DNA of 64,000 bases from Hybos culiciformis (lineage: Eukaryota > Arthropoda > Insecta > Diptera > Hybotidae): NCBI GenBank assembly GCA_964007475.1, contig OZ023275.1, forward strand, positions 31,997,619-32,061,618, read 5' to 3'. Made by a program: the position numbers and the translations under genes. Positions within the stretch are counted from its first letter, which is position 1, and the number at the start of each line of letters is the position of its first letter. This document shows positions 54,004 through 64,000 of the stretch, in pieces. Under the pieces are notes generated by a model. That model was not told where the DNA came from, made no database searches, and was given only the letters and a program-made list of their open reading frames with translations.

Positions 54004-54978
54004 TGAGTGACATTAATGCTTAATGTATGGTGGTACAGACAGATTGCGATTTTATTCAACTTGAGTTGGTCAACTTAAAATCTAATCATCCTATATACCT
54101 ATAGTAGTTTGTTGACACTTCTTCTTGACAGTGTTTTCATTCAACAAGCCCTTCAACCTGGTTGAAAAGTATCAAATCCAAGCCAAACTTCTCAACTAAT
54201 AATCTGTTTCATGCTTTTATCATAAGGTTTATGTAACTTATTCCGCACACTGAAATTATATTTCCACCAAAAACAACATGCCAGCTATATTCACCACACA
54301 ATTATGCAAAATTTATTATTTACACCATGAAATTTTATTTCTTTAAAAATCACTGGTACCTGGCAATTTTTAATTCATTTTTCAAATGAAGAAGTCGGTG
54401 CGGACGGAATGTCGTAAATAATATCGCTGCTTGTAAAAAATTAAAAAAATTTTTTTTATATATTTTATTCCCTTTTAAAAAAAGAAAAATTTCTCAAATT
54501 TTGTAGAAAAATAAAAATTAAATTAAATTTTTAATAAAATATTAATTAATTGTGAAAAAGTAATTGAAAACAATTCAAAATCACAAATAAAACACACGAG
54601 CTCGAGTAATATTAAAAAAAAAAAAAAAAGAAAAGAAAAAAAAATTATTTTTTTTTTCATTTCATCGTCATTATTGATTTTTTGTGTATTTTTTTTATTT
54701 TTCTTTTTATGTAACTCACGAAAAGTGATTTCATTATTTTTTTTTTGTTCCGTTCAACGACTACACGAGGATAGGCGAGACGGAAGGCGAAGAAAAAGGA
54801 AGGGAAAAAAAAATAAAAAACATTTGTGGTGCTTTTTTCCCTCAATAATAATTACCTACCTACCTATAGAAATAATATAATAAATTTAATTAAAATTTTT
54901 TTTAATTAATAAAATTTTGGAATAATAAAAAAAGTTAATAAAAAATAAAACAAAATTAAAAAGGAAAATAAAAATAAA
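54004..54978 (+). promoter_or_regulatory. Khc upstream region and 5' untranslated sequence
   Basis: The last 975 bases before the Khc start codon. The final 70 bases are A/T-only apart from single G residues. A less AT-biased block at 54745-54810 (ACGACTACACGAGGATAGGC) may be part of the 5' untranslated region. No clear TATA+initiator pair was found. Confidence 0.4.
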
Positions 54979-55125
54979 ATGTCAGCTGAAAGGGAAATTC
55001 CTGCTGAAGATAGTATCAAAGTTGTGTGTCGATTTCGACCGCTAAATGATTCCGAAGAAAAGGCTGGCTCAAAATTTGTTGTCAAATTTCCGAATTCGCA
55101 AGAAGAAAATTGCCTTTCGATTGGT
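54979..55125 (+). CDS. Khc: kinesin heavy chain, first coding exon (partial gene)
   Basis: An ATG opens 49 codons, MSAEREIPAEDSIKVVCRFR onwards, to LSIG followed by the donor GTAAGT at 55126 (phase 0). This is the start of the kinesin-1 motor domain: the first beta strand IKVVCRFRPLN is diagnostic, and the segment is nearly identical to fly Khc. Kinesin-1 is the microtubule plus-end motor that carries vesicles, mitochondria and mRNA; heavy chains are usually about 970 residues. The ATP-binding P-loop and all later exons are absent from the remaining 8.9 kb, so the gene continues past the window. It is divergent from the GNAT gene. Confidence 0.95.
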
Positions 55126-58100
55126 GTAAGTTTTAAAAAATTTTCATATTATTTTTAATTTTTCATTTATAAATTTTTATACTTTTTTTTTTTTTTAGAT
55201 AAATTCTTCTTTTTTTTTTCCATTAAAATTTTTTATGTTGAGTCATTCGATCAGCAGCAGATGCTGAGCATTAAATATTATTGTCATCGTTCGTTAATGC
55301 TACTGTTGTTTATATATAGGCTACAAAAAGAATATTATTTGGTTATTAATTGTCAGGTTTATCCTAGTTACCTAAAAATACAAATTTCGTTCTGACCTTG
55401 GTAGCTTTTAACTTCATTAATTGAAAGTTCAAGAAAGCCGATATTTCAGGGAAGGAGCAACACGAGGATTATCATTATTATATAGCCTCGATTATAGTCT
55501 TCTTGAAGGATTTATAATTTTACTTTTCAGTGTATTGTGATAATAATTTCCCATAAATGCATTTACTATTTCCTTCATTTGTTTGAAAATATAGAAAAAA
55601 TATTTTCGCCGCCCGAAAGCACACATGGAACATAAGTGAATGTAATGAGGAGTGAAAGACACGTACTCGCACTAATATTATCGACATTGTCACTCGCAAT
55701 TCTCAATGTTTTCTTTTTTACCAATAATTCCCAACTAATTGTACATGAATGCAAGAAAATCATTTGCAAAGATTTTAAAACGACACAATCGCCAAAAATA
55801 TTTAAATGTTTTTATTATTTGTTCTTCAATTTTGAAATCTATATACTATTTTTTGGGGCCACAGAATTGGCAACATTACCTACATATGTGTACACATAAT
55901 CTACTTATATGGGTATGTAGGTATAAAAGATATGAAGATAGGTATATACCTACCTATTTTTTCACTATTAATCCTTCAGTTAGGACCTTATTTTTTTTAA
56001 TATTAATAGGCATAGGTATATAACTTCACTGAATAACAAAACGAACTGAAAAATTATAATTAAAACAAAATACATATATAATAATAGGTAGATACCCAAC
56101 CTGTCAAAAATATCAAAGACCTTGAAAGCATTAGTAATATAGCGAAATGAATATTTTTTTTATAGAAAATAAAAATGTACCCACAGTGTTATTTTGTAGT
56201 ACCTACACAGTAAAAAAAAAGTTTTCAAATTTCTATTTTTTTCTTCTTTTATCTAAGATTAAAGCTATTGCACAAATTTGTATTTATCGTAGGGGACTAT
56301 TAACTAACTTTATATGTAGATTAATATCTAGAAATACCCATCTCTGGCTACCTATGCACTAAAAATAGATTTTAAACTTCATTGAACGGAATTTTATTAT
56401 GTTCTGTTCGTTTTTAAAAACTTATACCTAATTACCTACGCTTTTGCGAGCAAATACCTGTTAATTACAGGTAAGAAAAAAAAAGTTTATTTATTGTAAA
56501 CTCGATTTTAAAATTTGTGTAAATTTTGTTTGAATTATCCTCGGAATTATCTCTTATACTTTAAACGCCTAAAAAATTGTGGAATGTTTTAAATTTCTTG
56601 GAATTTTTTATAATGACCCTGTAGTCCTAAAGCAACAGACCACTTAAAAAAAACTATGTTAAATGAGAGAGAAACATTAAAAAAAAAAATTAAATAGAAA
56701 AAAGGAAGCTAATGAAATAGGTAGATAGATAGATGGTTAGCAATACTTAGTATGAATAAATTTAAGTTGTAAGTTTTGAAGCAAGCTGTATCAACTTTAA
56801 TATTTTTTATAATATAAAAAAACAAATTATCATATTTAAACGATATCATTTTATTGAATACTATTTAGAAACTCGATGATTCTAAAAAAAAAAAAAATCA
56901 TAAAAAAATGCCTCATGAAAGCAATTGAAGTTTTCTAAATAATAAAAATTAAGAAATAAAATCAATAGTATTATGGCCACAGCTAAAGACGACTGAAGTA
57001 GACATTCGTTATTAAAATTATTAATACGAAAAAAATAATAAAAAAATGTTTTAATAAAACATCTGATTTCATCACGAAATAATCTTGGAATAGGAGGGTT
57101 AAGTTTTCTCACAATTAAAATAAATGCAAAACTCAGAAAGCGAATCATCTGATTTAATTTAATTTTTTTTTTTTTTCACTTATTTAAATATTTATAAGTG
57201 CTTCATTGTAACTTCGAAAACCTGCCTAAATAAGCTGGCCATAGGTTATACTAGGAAGATTTCGAATCAAACAAGGATAATAATTAGAATGAAAAACAAT
57301 AAAGCAACATTATTTTATGTTTTCATTATATACAGAAAAAATATAACCAACAAGAACTTCCGGAAAAATCTATCTAAATATAAGTATATTAAGTTCTTGC
57401 TTTGTTTAGAGAATAAAGATTTTCCGGTATTTTCACATGTTTTTATCAAAATTAAAAAACGAAAAAAGTACTTTACTTACCAAAGTCTAAATTTAATTTT
57501 ATGATGAAAATATTTTGTTGAGAGAAAACAAATTTTAAGTTTGTGTTATTTCTCTCTTAATGATTTTTTTTTTTTTTATCTTAAAAAAAAAAAAAGCATA
57601 AAATAAGTGAACTATGATTTTCAGATTTTTTTTGTAAATTAAAATAAAAAAAAAGAAATTTTTTTATTTTTATGCTTTTCTGCATGCAATAATTTTTCTT
57701 TTTCTTTTTTGTGTTCAATGACTTGAAATTTATTTTATTTTTTTTTTTAATTTCCTAAATTAAAGAATAAATTCATAAAACCAAAAAAAAATTACTATAA
57801 CATAAAATCTGGCAACAGTAATGTTGAATATCAATGTCTAAATTTAAAAAAGAAAATTATTGTTTGTCAAAAATTGATTTATAAATAATTTTTTCAATTA
57901 ACCATTATTTTACATTTCATGAAAGCTTAATACCTAATACATGTTAAGGATACCTAATACATGTTAAGGATATGTCGAGGAATATGTATATTTCTCTTCA
58001 TCAATTTTTCTTTTCTTCCTTGCGTTCTAGTTCCAGCAATCTTTCCACTTAAACTATCACTAAAATAAAATGTGGACTGTAATTTCTTTAATTTAACAAT

Positions 58101-58694
58101 TTTTCAATTTTTGGAAAAACATAACCGGAATACCTACCTACCTAGAAAACTTAGCACCAAACTTATTGTTTTTTTTTCCGAATCTACTTCTTAACAATTA
58201 TCTAATATAGGTATATAGGCAAAGTCATAAATTTAGGATATTTCAAATTTTGTCGATATCTCTAAATAAAGATGTCGTCATATTGACAACATATTTACAT
58301 CAAAAATTTATTTATAAATTTTCTTTTTTTTTTTTTCGATTTTCTTTTCGAAATGATAATAAAGAAAAGAAAATTATTAAGAACATAGAATATAACAATA
58401 ACAAAAAAAAAAAAAAAAATACAAATACCTAAATATATTATAAAGATTCAAATGAATAATTTATTCCAACCAAATTCTACTTACTAACTTGTATACCATA
58501 AATTAAGTATAATAAGATTTCTACTGTAGAACAAATTTTTGTGTCGACTTTAAAAAACCTCCAACTCAAAAAAAAATATAATAATTTATGCTTATTGTGC
58601 AATTAATTGTAAAATGGTCTCAACTTTTTTATACTATGCTCTAGCTTTAATTTTGTATGTATAGTCGGGACACTATTTTGTACTACATTATAAA
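55126..58694 (+). other. Khc intron 1, proximal part
   Basis: AT-rich intron sequence. The open frames at 55575-56362, 56882 and 57289 lack recognisable domains or splice context. The only structured item is the 20 bp tandem duplication at 57931-57970. Confidence 0.7.
57931..57972. repeat. 20 bp tandem duplication
   Basis: TACCTAATACATGTTAAGGA is present twice head to tail without mismatch, followed by TA. Confidence 0.88.
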
Positions 58695-58702
58695 TCTTAT
58701 AT

Positions 58703-59493
58703 GGGAGCCGGTCTAATGCCCGGAGTCGAAAATCCCGGATTTGTTTTTTCCCCGTTTACAAAATCCCGGAAATCACAATCCCGGAAGCTAATATCTCGGA
58801 AATCACAATCTCGGATTCTGAAATCCCGGAAGTTAGAATCCCGGAAAGACGAAATCCCAGAAAGACGAAATCCCGCAACCTGAAATCCCGAAAATACGTA
58901 ATCCCGGAGGTTTTGATCTCTAAAGCCCCGCAGGAACACTTCAGCTCTCCTAGCAATGGACTATGTTGCGATAAAAATAGGGTTTTAATCCCTCAAGACA
59001 CACGAAAAGACTATGGCTCGCGTAGCCATGGGTTATGTTGCGAAAAAAGAGGTTTTAATCCCTGAAGCCCCGCAGGGACACACGAAAAGACTTTGGCCCG
59101 TGTAGCCATGGGCTACGGTGCAAAAAAATAGGGTTTTAATCCCTGAAGCCCCGAAGGGACACATGAAAAGACTTTGACTCGCGTAGCCATGGGTTAGGTT
59201 GCGAAAAAAAAGGTTTTAATCCCTGAAGCCCCGCAGGAACACGCGAAAAGACTTTGGCCGCAGTTAATTTTTTCTTCCAAATTAAAATTTCCGGGATTTT
59301 GTCCCTGCGGTTTTCTGTTTTCCGGGCATTTGTCCTTCCGGGATTTTGGTTTCCAGGGTATTGTCATTTCGGGATTTTAACTTCCGCGATTTTGTTTTCC
59401 AGGATTTTGGTTTCCGGGATTTTATCTTCGGGGATTTTTTTTTTCGGGCTTTTGTACTCGGGATTTTGGCTTCCGGAGTTTAGACCCCAACCC
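58703..59493. mobile_element. foldback DNA transposon with ATCCCGGAA arms and 8 bp target duplication
   Basis: The 791 bp element is flanked by the exact 8 bp repeat TCTTATAT (58695-58702 and 59494-59501). The left end is GGGAGCCGGTCTAATGCCCG; the right end, complemented, is GGGTTGGGGTCTAAACTCCG. The left arm (58703-58915) is a run of AATCCCGGAA-type motifs every 14-17 bases; the right arm (about 59285-59493) is the same in reverse (TTCCGGGATTTT). Between them lies an 80 bp tandem array. There is no transposase frame, and the Gly/Arg/Phe-rich peptides readable at 58697-58956 and 59254-59535 are repeat translations. GGG ends, repeat-built arms and 8-9 bp duplications match the design of the element at 10307. 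A Mutator-like or Merlin-like origin is inferred. Confidence 0.88.
58915..59265. repeat. 80 bp tandem array inside the foldback element
   Basis: Four to five copies share GTAGCCATGGG, TTGCGAAAAAA, GGTTTTAATCCCTGAAGCCC and ACACGAAAAGACTTTGGC. The GGTTTTAAT blocks begin at about 58981, 59051, 59132 and 59212. The 70-base interval reflects loss of the GAAGCCCCGCAGGG portion in one copy; the others are 80-81 bases. It is markedly GC-richer than the intron around it. Confidence 0.88.
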
Positions 59494-59917
59494 TCTTATA
59501 TTATACTTAATATATGCTTATACATAAAAAGTTAACAATAAAAGGAAAATGAAAAAAAAAATTAATTTTTCTTTAGTTTACGAAAAATTATCAAACCAAA
59601 AGTACATTAACTACAGATTTGTATATTATTTCAAATCAGTCTCATCCGTTAGTTAAAGTTTTAACTTTTTACTTCTTATAATAAATCTATTTAAAAATAT
59701 TTAATTACTTATATAATTCGATATATTTACTTCCAAGTAGACACGATTTAAGAATTTGTTTACCCTTGACTAGGGCATGCAAATTTACCGACTTTTGAAA
59801 TTACCGGTAATTCGATAAAAAGTTTTCATGGAACCGATTAACCGGTAAATTACCGAATTTTTAAATACTATATTTTTAATCTTTTTGAAGACATTTTTTT
59901 ATTTACGTACTACTAAA

Positions 59918-61275
59918 TTTTTTTTTTTTTTTTTTTATTTTTTTTTTTATTTATTTATTATATATCCTTTAATTTACAATTTCCACATAATGTCATTTTA
60001 ATAACTTTTAACTTTATATTTAAATACAATCAGCTAAATCAGCTGGTATAAGTATTATTTTTTATTTTTCTCGTCAAAACTATTCAATTGAAAATTTGAA
60101 AAAAATTAATAAATTATAAAAAAAAAAAATTTTTTATAAAGAAGTTAGTTACATTAAAAATTAAATTAAAAAGTACTTATTGTGTATCACCGTGTATCAC
60201 GTTGTAATTATTTTTATTTATTTCTAATATATTTCTTTAATTTAAAAACAAATTTGTTAAGTGGTTTGCAATCTTTAATTGGTTTGGGCAGCGAGTTGTA
60301 GGCTTTAATCGCTGAATATTTTAGACCGTTTGTTTTTGTAGCCGTTCTAGCACCAGTTAAGTGTATATTATTTCTAACCCTAGTATTATGATGGTGTATT
60401 TCGTTAGAGCGAGGCATTTTGAAGTTATTTTTTGATATGTTGTTAACTATACGATGAATGAATTTAGATTGTTCAATACTAATTATTTCGTCCAGGTTAA
60501 ATTTCTTTAGTTTATTATATATAAGGCTTGTGGACGTCAATCTGTTCAAGTTAAAGAGAGTTTTCAGACTTTTGTTCATTAATACTTTAATACGATTTTT
60601 TTGATTAGCAGCACATCCACCCCATGTGACAATGTTATAGTTAATGTGGCTCATTATATGACCATGAAAAATGAGATTCGCTACTTTGTTACTGAAATCA
60701 ACACCAGTTCTTCTCAAAGCCCCAATTATTGCAGCGATTTTTTTAGCTAGGTTATCGATATGTTGACTCCAGCTCATTTTTTCATCTAGTTCCACACCTA
60801 GGTATTTAGTTGATATGGTTCTATGAATGCTCTCACCATTGATTTTAATCGTGGGATTAATATCTACTTTATTCCTGACTTTAAATATAATATATTTTGT
60901 TTTGTTGATGTTAATTGTTAGTTTGATACCTTGTAGCCATTTGTAAAATTGTTCCAAGTCCTTATTAATCATTTTCTCAAGTTCAGTTGGATTCTTATGT
61001 TTATATAAAAGACAGGTGTCATCAGCAAATATTTTGTAGTTAGATGTAAGCCCTGCATATTTAATGTTGTTAATGTATAGCAAATATAAGGTAGGTCCAA
61101 GCACAGACCCCTGCGGTACACCCATTCTTAGTGTTAAATTGTCACTGCACACATTATTAATTCTAGTACTCATTTTCCTGTTCGATAAATAATTAGTTAT
61201 CAAAGTCTTGAAAACACCCCTAAATCCAAGCTCCTCAAGACGATCGATTAGTATTCCGTGGTCTATATAAAAAGG
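59918..61275 (-). mobile_element. 5'-truncated non-LTR retrotransposon (LINE)
   Basis: The reverse-transcriptase frame reads on the minus strand, and a T-rich tract at 59918-59953 marks the poly(A) tail of the inserted strand. The frame opens straight after a stop at 61276-61278, where the 5' truncation joins host sequence. Target-site duplication was not resolved. The insertion lies inside the hAT element. Confidence 0.85.
60214..61275 (-). CDS. LINE reverse transcriptase, C-terminal fragment
   Basis: About 353 codons are open without a stop or frameshift; the frame enters from the truncation point, so there is no proper start codon. Visible motifs are RMGVPQGSVLGPTLYLLYIN (RT palm and finger region), FADDT (catalytic FADD aspartates) and YLGVELDEKMSW. 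After these comes the Cys/His-poor tail typical of LINE ORF2, ending KKYIRNK. The endonuclease and N-terminal RT portions are missing. It belongs to the large jockey/CR1-like group by general appearance; the clade is not resolved. The intact frame implies a recent insertion, but a fragment this short cannot transpose itself. Confidence 0.9.
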   Translation of the reverse strand, partial: PFYIDHGILIDRLEELGFRGVFKTLITNYLSNRKMSTRINNVCSDNLTLRMGVPQGSVLGPTLYLLYINNIKYAGLTSNYKIFADDTCLLYKHKNPTELEKMINKDLEQFYKWLQGIKLTININKTKYIIFKVRNKVDINPTIKINGESIHRTISTKYLGVELDEKMSWSQHIDNLAKKIAAIIGALRRTGVDFSNKVANLIFHGHIMSHINYNIVTWGGCAANQKNRIKVLMNKSLKTLFNLNRLTSTSLIYNKLKKFNLDEIISIEQSKFIHRIVNNISKNNFKMPRSNEIHHHNTRVRNNIHLTGARTATKTNGLKYSAIKAYNSLPKPIKDCKPLNKFVFKLKKYIRNK

Positions 61276-61384
61276 TTAATTATTTTAAATCAAGAATTTA
61301 ATTCATTTATATTCAATTTCAATAGTTATTACATAAATAAATGTATTTAAAAAAATATAAAAATAAAAGTTATGCAGATTCTTC

Positions 61385-61606
61385 ACTCTTCTCTTGCGAT
61401 TAGAAAAAAGTCGCAAAAACACATACCTATTGTCCAATGTGGAATTATCTAGACTTGAACGAAATTAAGTACAGATTTGGCTGCCACCGAAAAAGCTCTT
61501 TCTGCTTCCACACTCGTCGGCCGAATTGTTTTTAGTTGATTGTAAACAGATTTTAATTCCTGATAAAAATCCATTTCTTTTCATTCGCATATTGTTCGAA
61601 AAATGA
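61385..61606 (-). pseudogene. hAT transposase C-terminal dimerisation domain remnant
   Basis: Minus-strand reading gives FEQYANEKK, then (after a frame change) DFYQELKSVYNQLK followed by TIRPTSVEAERAFSVAAKS. After another frame change comes SLDNSTLDNRYVFLRLFSN. The TSVEAERAFS segment is the hallmark of the hAT C-terminal domain. At least two frameshifts and the loss of the rest of the protein make it non-functional. It identifies the surrounding element independently of its ends. Confidence 0.85.
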
Positions 61607-61761
61607 AAACATTATAGAATCGAATCATCTAATGTAATTTTATTTGCAAGTTTTACCGGTAAAAAAAAGTGTATTTACCGGTAATTCGGTAATGCTCTTA
61701 AGACACAATTTACCGATTAACCGGTAAACCGTAAACCGGTAATGCATGCGCTACCCTTGAC

Positions 61762-62287
61762 ACTTTGTTAAATCATGGATAAAATTTATATACATTGCCA
61801 TTTAAAATTTGTTATATTTTTATAATCTAAAATTCTTTAATTTAAGTAACTAAATATTCTAAAAATGTGAATTTAATGAAAATTAAACTAAAGAAATACT
61901 TTCTGCTGTAAATTGATCAGGCGTTAAAAAAGAAAATTGCTTGCAGAAAGCAAAAAAAAAAAAAAAAAAGAGAGCAAACTTGATATTATTTTTTTTACAA
62001 AGCTAAAAACAAAAAAATTGTTCACACAATTTGTTATCTTCTCCCAATACTTATTATTTACCTAATTATTATTATTTTATTTCGAATGAAATATTCTGTT
62101 TTAATTTGATTGGATAATTAATAGTACTATATCTAAGTAGTACACCTACTTACTTATTTTTGTGATTTTGTTTAAATCTGTTCCACGTCCAAATATCGAA
62201 AAGACATCTAGATATAAATTTTTATAAGACTTAAGTACTAATTTAAACAATATTACCAAAAAACAATTTTTTCCTATAAGTACATAC
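61762..62287 (+). other. Khc intron 1, between transposons
   Basis: AT-rich intron sequence without gene or repeat boundaries. Confidence 0.7.
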
Positions 62288-62294
62288 ATAGTGT

Positions 62295-63535
62295 CATAAA
62301 GGAAGTATAATATAGAGTAACTATGTCAAACAACTTTTTAAAATATCGTTTTTATTTTTTTTCCTACTTTTTCAGACCCCCAAAACATTTGTATACAAAA
62401 AAGCTTTTCTATTCTCTCTAATACTCATTAATTTTTTTCAATTTTGAGGATGTTAGTTTTAAAATTACACAACTTATATAAATTCGAATGTAGTTGTGCG
62501 AAAAATCATAACTATAATGAATAAATGAAAAAATATGTGTCTAAATATGTATTGTTGTGATGTGCTAATATCAATTTATTGCATCTATGATTTTTTTTTT
62601 TCAAAAACTAGTATCTTCGTCTTCATTGAAATTTATAAAATTCTTATCATAAGTTAACTAAAAAAATTTTTTGATAACTATTTTGCTCAAAATGTTTGTA
62701 AAAAAAAATTTTAACAAACAGTATACAATTACATTGCTGTTTGGACACAACAAAATTATCCAAAAAATATGATTTCTGGTTCACCGAAACAGACGAATGT
62801 TATGAACATAAATTGACATTTTTGGAGTTTGTTATTAACACTTTTAATAACAAAAGGCTCAAAATTTTTGAAAGGGATATTCTTAAAAAGTGAAAGTATC
62901 CTTACAAACCAAAATAAAAGAACAAAAAAAATCATTATTCCAATAATATAAAATAATCTGAGCATCGTCGGTCTCATGCATAAATCACGAAACTGCAAAA
63001 ACATAGTTTTGAGAAAATTGGTTTTGAAATTTTTTTTTTCTTTTTTTGTAGTACGTTTTGGTACTTTCGGGAAAATAGAAATAGTCATTGCGGATAATTT
63101 ATGAGAGCTTTCGACTTTGAACATATTCAAATTTTAGTTTTTTTATGATTTTTGTACAATATTAGGTCAAAACAGCCAAACTTACAGTTTCGTGCTTTTT
63201 GCACGAGACCGACGATATGTAAATAAACATGAAATAAAATGAATTTATTAATGCTTTCAAATATAATTTTTTTATTTACATTTATCTAACCCAATTTTTT
63301 TTTTCATAGAGAACAAATACTAGTAAACATTAAAATACAATTATAATAAAGGAAATATTTTGTTTATTTTTAAAAGCTTTATTTAAAAAATATTTTAAAA
63401 GCTATAAAGCTCTCTCGTTATAGCGATATATTCTAAACAAAAATAAAAGCTTGGGGGTCTGATCTAATTTTGTTAAACTTTTTTTATTCGAATTTTTTGT
63501 ATGGGACTAGTTTCTCTATTTATACTTCCTTTATG
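62295..63535. mobile_element. 1.24 kb P-like element with 7 bp target duplication
   Basis: ATAGTGT flanks it at 62288-62294 and 63536-63542. The ends CATAAAGGAAGTATAATATA and (complement) CATAAAGGAAGTATAAATAG are near-identical. Imperfect inverted similarity continues about 115 bases inwards, to the TCAGACCCCCAA block at 62373 and its complement at 63448. CA-starting termini with 7 bp duplications fit the P superfamily, though hAT-like is possible. No transposase domain was recognised. The minus-strand frame at 62756-63130 (124 codons, one hydrophobic segment) has no family match and no splice context. A separate inverted repeat lies within (62964-63218). Confidence 0.75.
62964..63218. repeat. 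inverted repeat nested in the P-like element
   Basis: ATCGTCGGTCTCATGC...CACGAAACTG at 62963-62995 is mirrored as CAGTTTCGTGC...GCACGAGACCGACGAT at about 63186-63218. The arms are about 32 bases with a few mismatches and enclose 190 bases of AT-rich DNA. It looks like a separate small MITE, but no target duplication is evident. Confidence 0.75.
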
Positions 63536-63542
63536 ATAGTGT

Positions 63543-64000
63543 CTAGATTGCCGGTTCGTTCTGTACCAAACATAGACACCAGTTAAAGTGCCCTCCAGCG
63601 TATACTTACTGAGATGATTAATTTTATTTACAAAAATAAAATATTTGAAGCATTTTAAGCGAATTTTATTTTCCGCTTGACTTGAATTCATTTTCATTCG
63701 TTCGTTTCGTTGTCTCATTACTTTGAAATTGTATTGTTTTTTTACTTCATTTACATTGTTGTAAGTAAATAACTATAGAGAAAAACTATAATATTGAATT
63801 TTTCATTGCTACAGTTAAAGAAAAAAAAAAAAAATTCTTAAAATGAAATTTATCCTTTTTTTCAGTAAGATTAGATATGTATTGTATTTATTTCATAAAA
63901 ATTTTTTAAGAAATTTATATAAATTAAAAATAAGTAGGTATATAGGTATTATATTCTGTATAAACTAGTTATGATGTAAGTAGGTGCATAAATTCGTTAA
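63543..64000 (+). other. Khc intron 1, distal part to window end
   Basis: AT-rich intron sequence. The minus-strand frame at 63473-63718 partly overlaps the element end and has no recognisable domain. Confidence 0.65.

Larger units (their letters stand above)
59771..61753 (-). mobile_element. decayed hAT element interrupted by a LINE
   Basis: An exact 8 bp duplication, CCCTTGAC, flanks it at 59763-59770 and 61754-61761. The ends are TAGGGCATGC and (complement) TAGCGCATGC, followed on both sides by ACCGGTAA-rich sequence (59793-59865 and 61655-61740). TAG ends plus 8 bp duplication indicate hAT. A frameshifted hAT transposase C-terminus is readable at 61385-61606, minus strand. The LINE at 59918-61275 was inserted later. 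Without it the hAT remnant is only about 0.6 kb. Confidence 0.88.

Noticed and set aside
55575..56362. Frames of 64-94 codons after the first Khc exon, considered as Khc exons
   Set aside because: None contains kinesin motor sequence such as the P-loop GQTSSGKT.
58703..59493. Regularly spaced repeats, considered as a CRISPR array
   Set aside because: The spacing of 14-17 bases, degenerate units, mirrored arms and animal context fit a foldback transposon.
62756..63130. 124-codon minus-strand frame with one hydrophobic segment
   Set aside because: It spans the nested inverted repeat in a transposon and matches no family; kept only as a note under that element.

Overview
This is a very AT-rich animal genomic window with large introns, long A and T runs and dispersed transposon remnants. 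Spliced proteins that can be read from it are close to fly proteins, so the source is most likely an insect, probably a fly (Diptera). The species cannot be named from the sequence. No bacterial features, tRNA, rRNA or CRISPR array were found.

Three protein-coding genes can be reconstructed. (1) A plus-strand Kirre/Roughest (Neph/Kirrel) immunoglobulin-family adhesion receptor has 11 coding exons from 27802 to 45657. It encodes about 918 residues: signal peptide, five Ig domains, one membrane segment, and a low-complexity tail ending in the PDZ-ligand-like residues THV. (2) A minus-strand, membrane-anchored GNAT-type N-acetyltransferase-like gene has 8 small exons from 50794 down to 48552 and encodes 248 residues. 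(3) The first coding exon of kinesin heavy chain (Khc) lies at 54979-55125, plus strand; the rest of Khc was not found and presumably lies beyond the window. Gene 1 converges on gene 2. Gene 2 and Khc are divergent and share a 4.2 kb intergenic region.

Layout: 1-27801 is non-coding and AT-rich. It holds a textbook TATA+Inr promoter candidate (4516-4547), a possible untranslated exon ending in ATG (7138-7224), a repeat cluster with a large hairpin (about 7380-8680), a 1.29 kb foldback transposon (10307-11599) and a short MITE (22959-23113). 27802-45657 is the adhesion gene; its 7.6 kb seventh intron carries a TA-flanked MITE and a CACTG-ended element with a short decayed ORF. 45658-48551 is AT-rich intergenic DNA. 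48552-50794 is the GNAT gene. 50795-54978 is the divergent intergenic region, mostly filled by a 2.57 kb hAT-like element. 55126-64000 is intron 1 of Khc. It contains a second GGG-ended foldback element, a decayed hAT element with a 5'-truncated LINE inserted in it, and a P-like element with an inverted repeat inside it.

The most unusual content is the transposon set. Several elements can be delimited to the base by target-site duplications. The two GGG-ended foldback elements (10307-11599, 58703-59493) share the same design although their motifs differ: termini packed with short degenerate repeats and 8-9 bp duplications.
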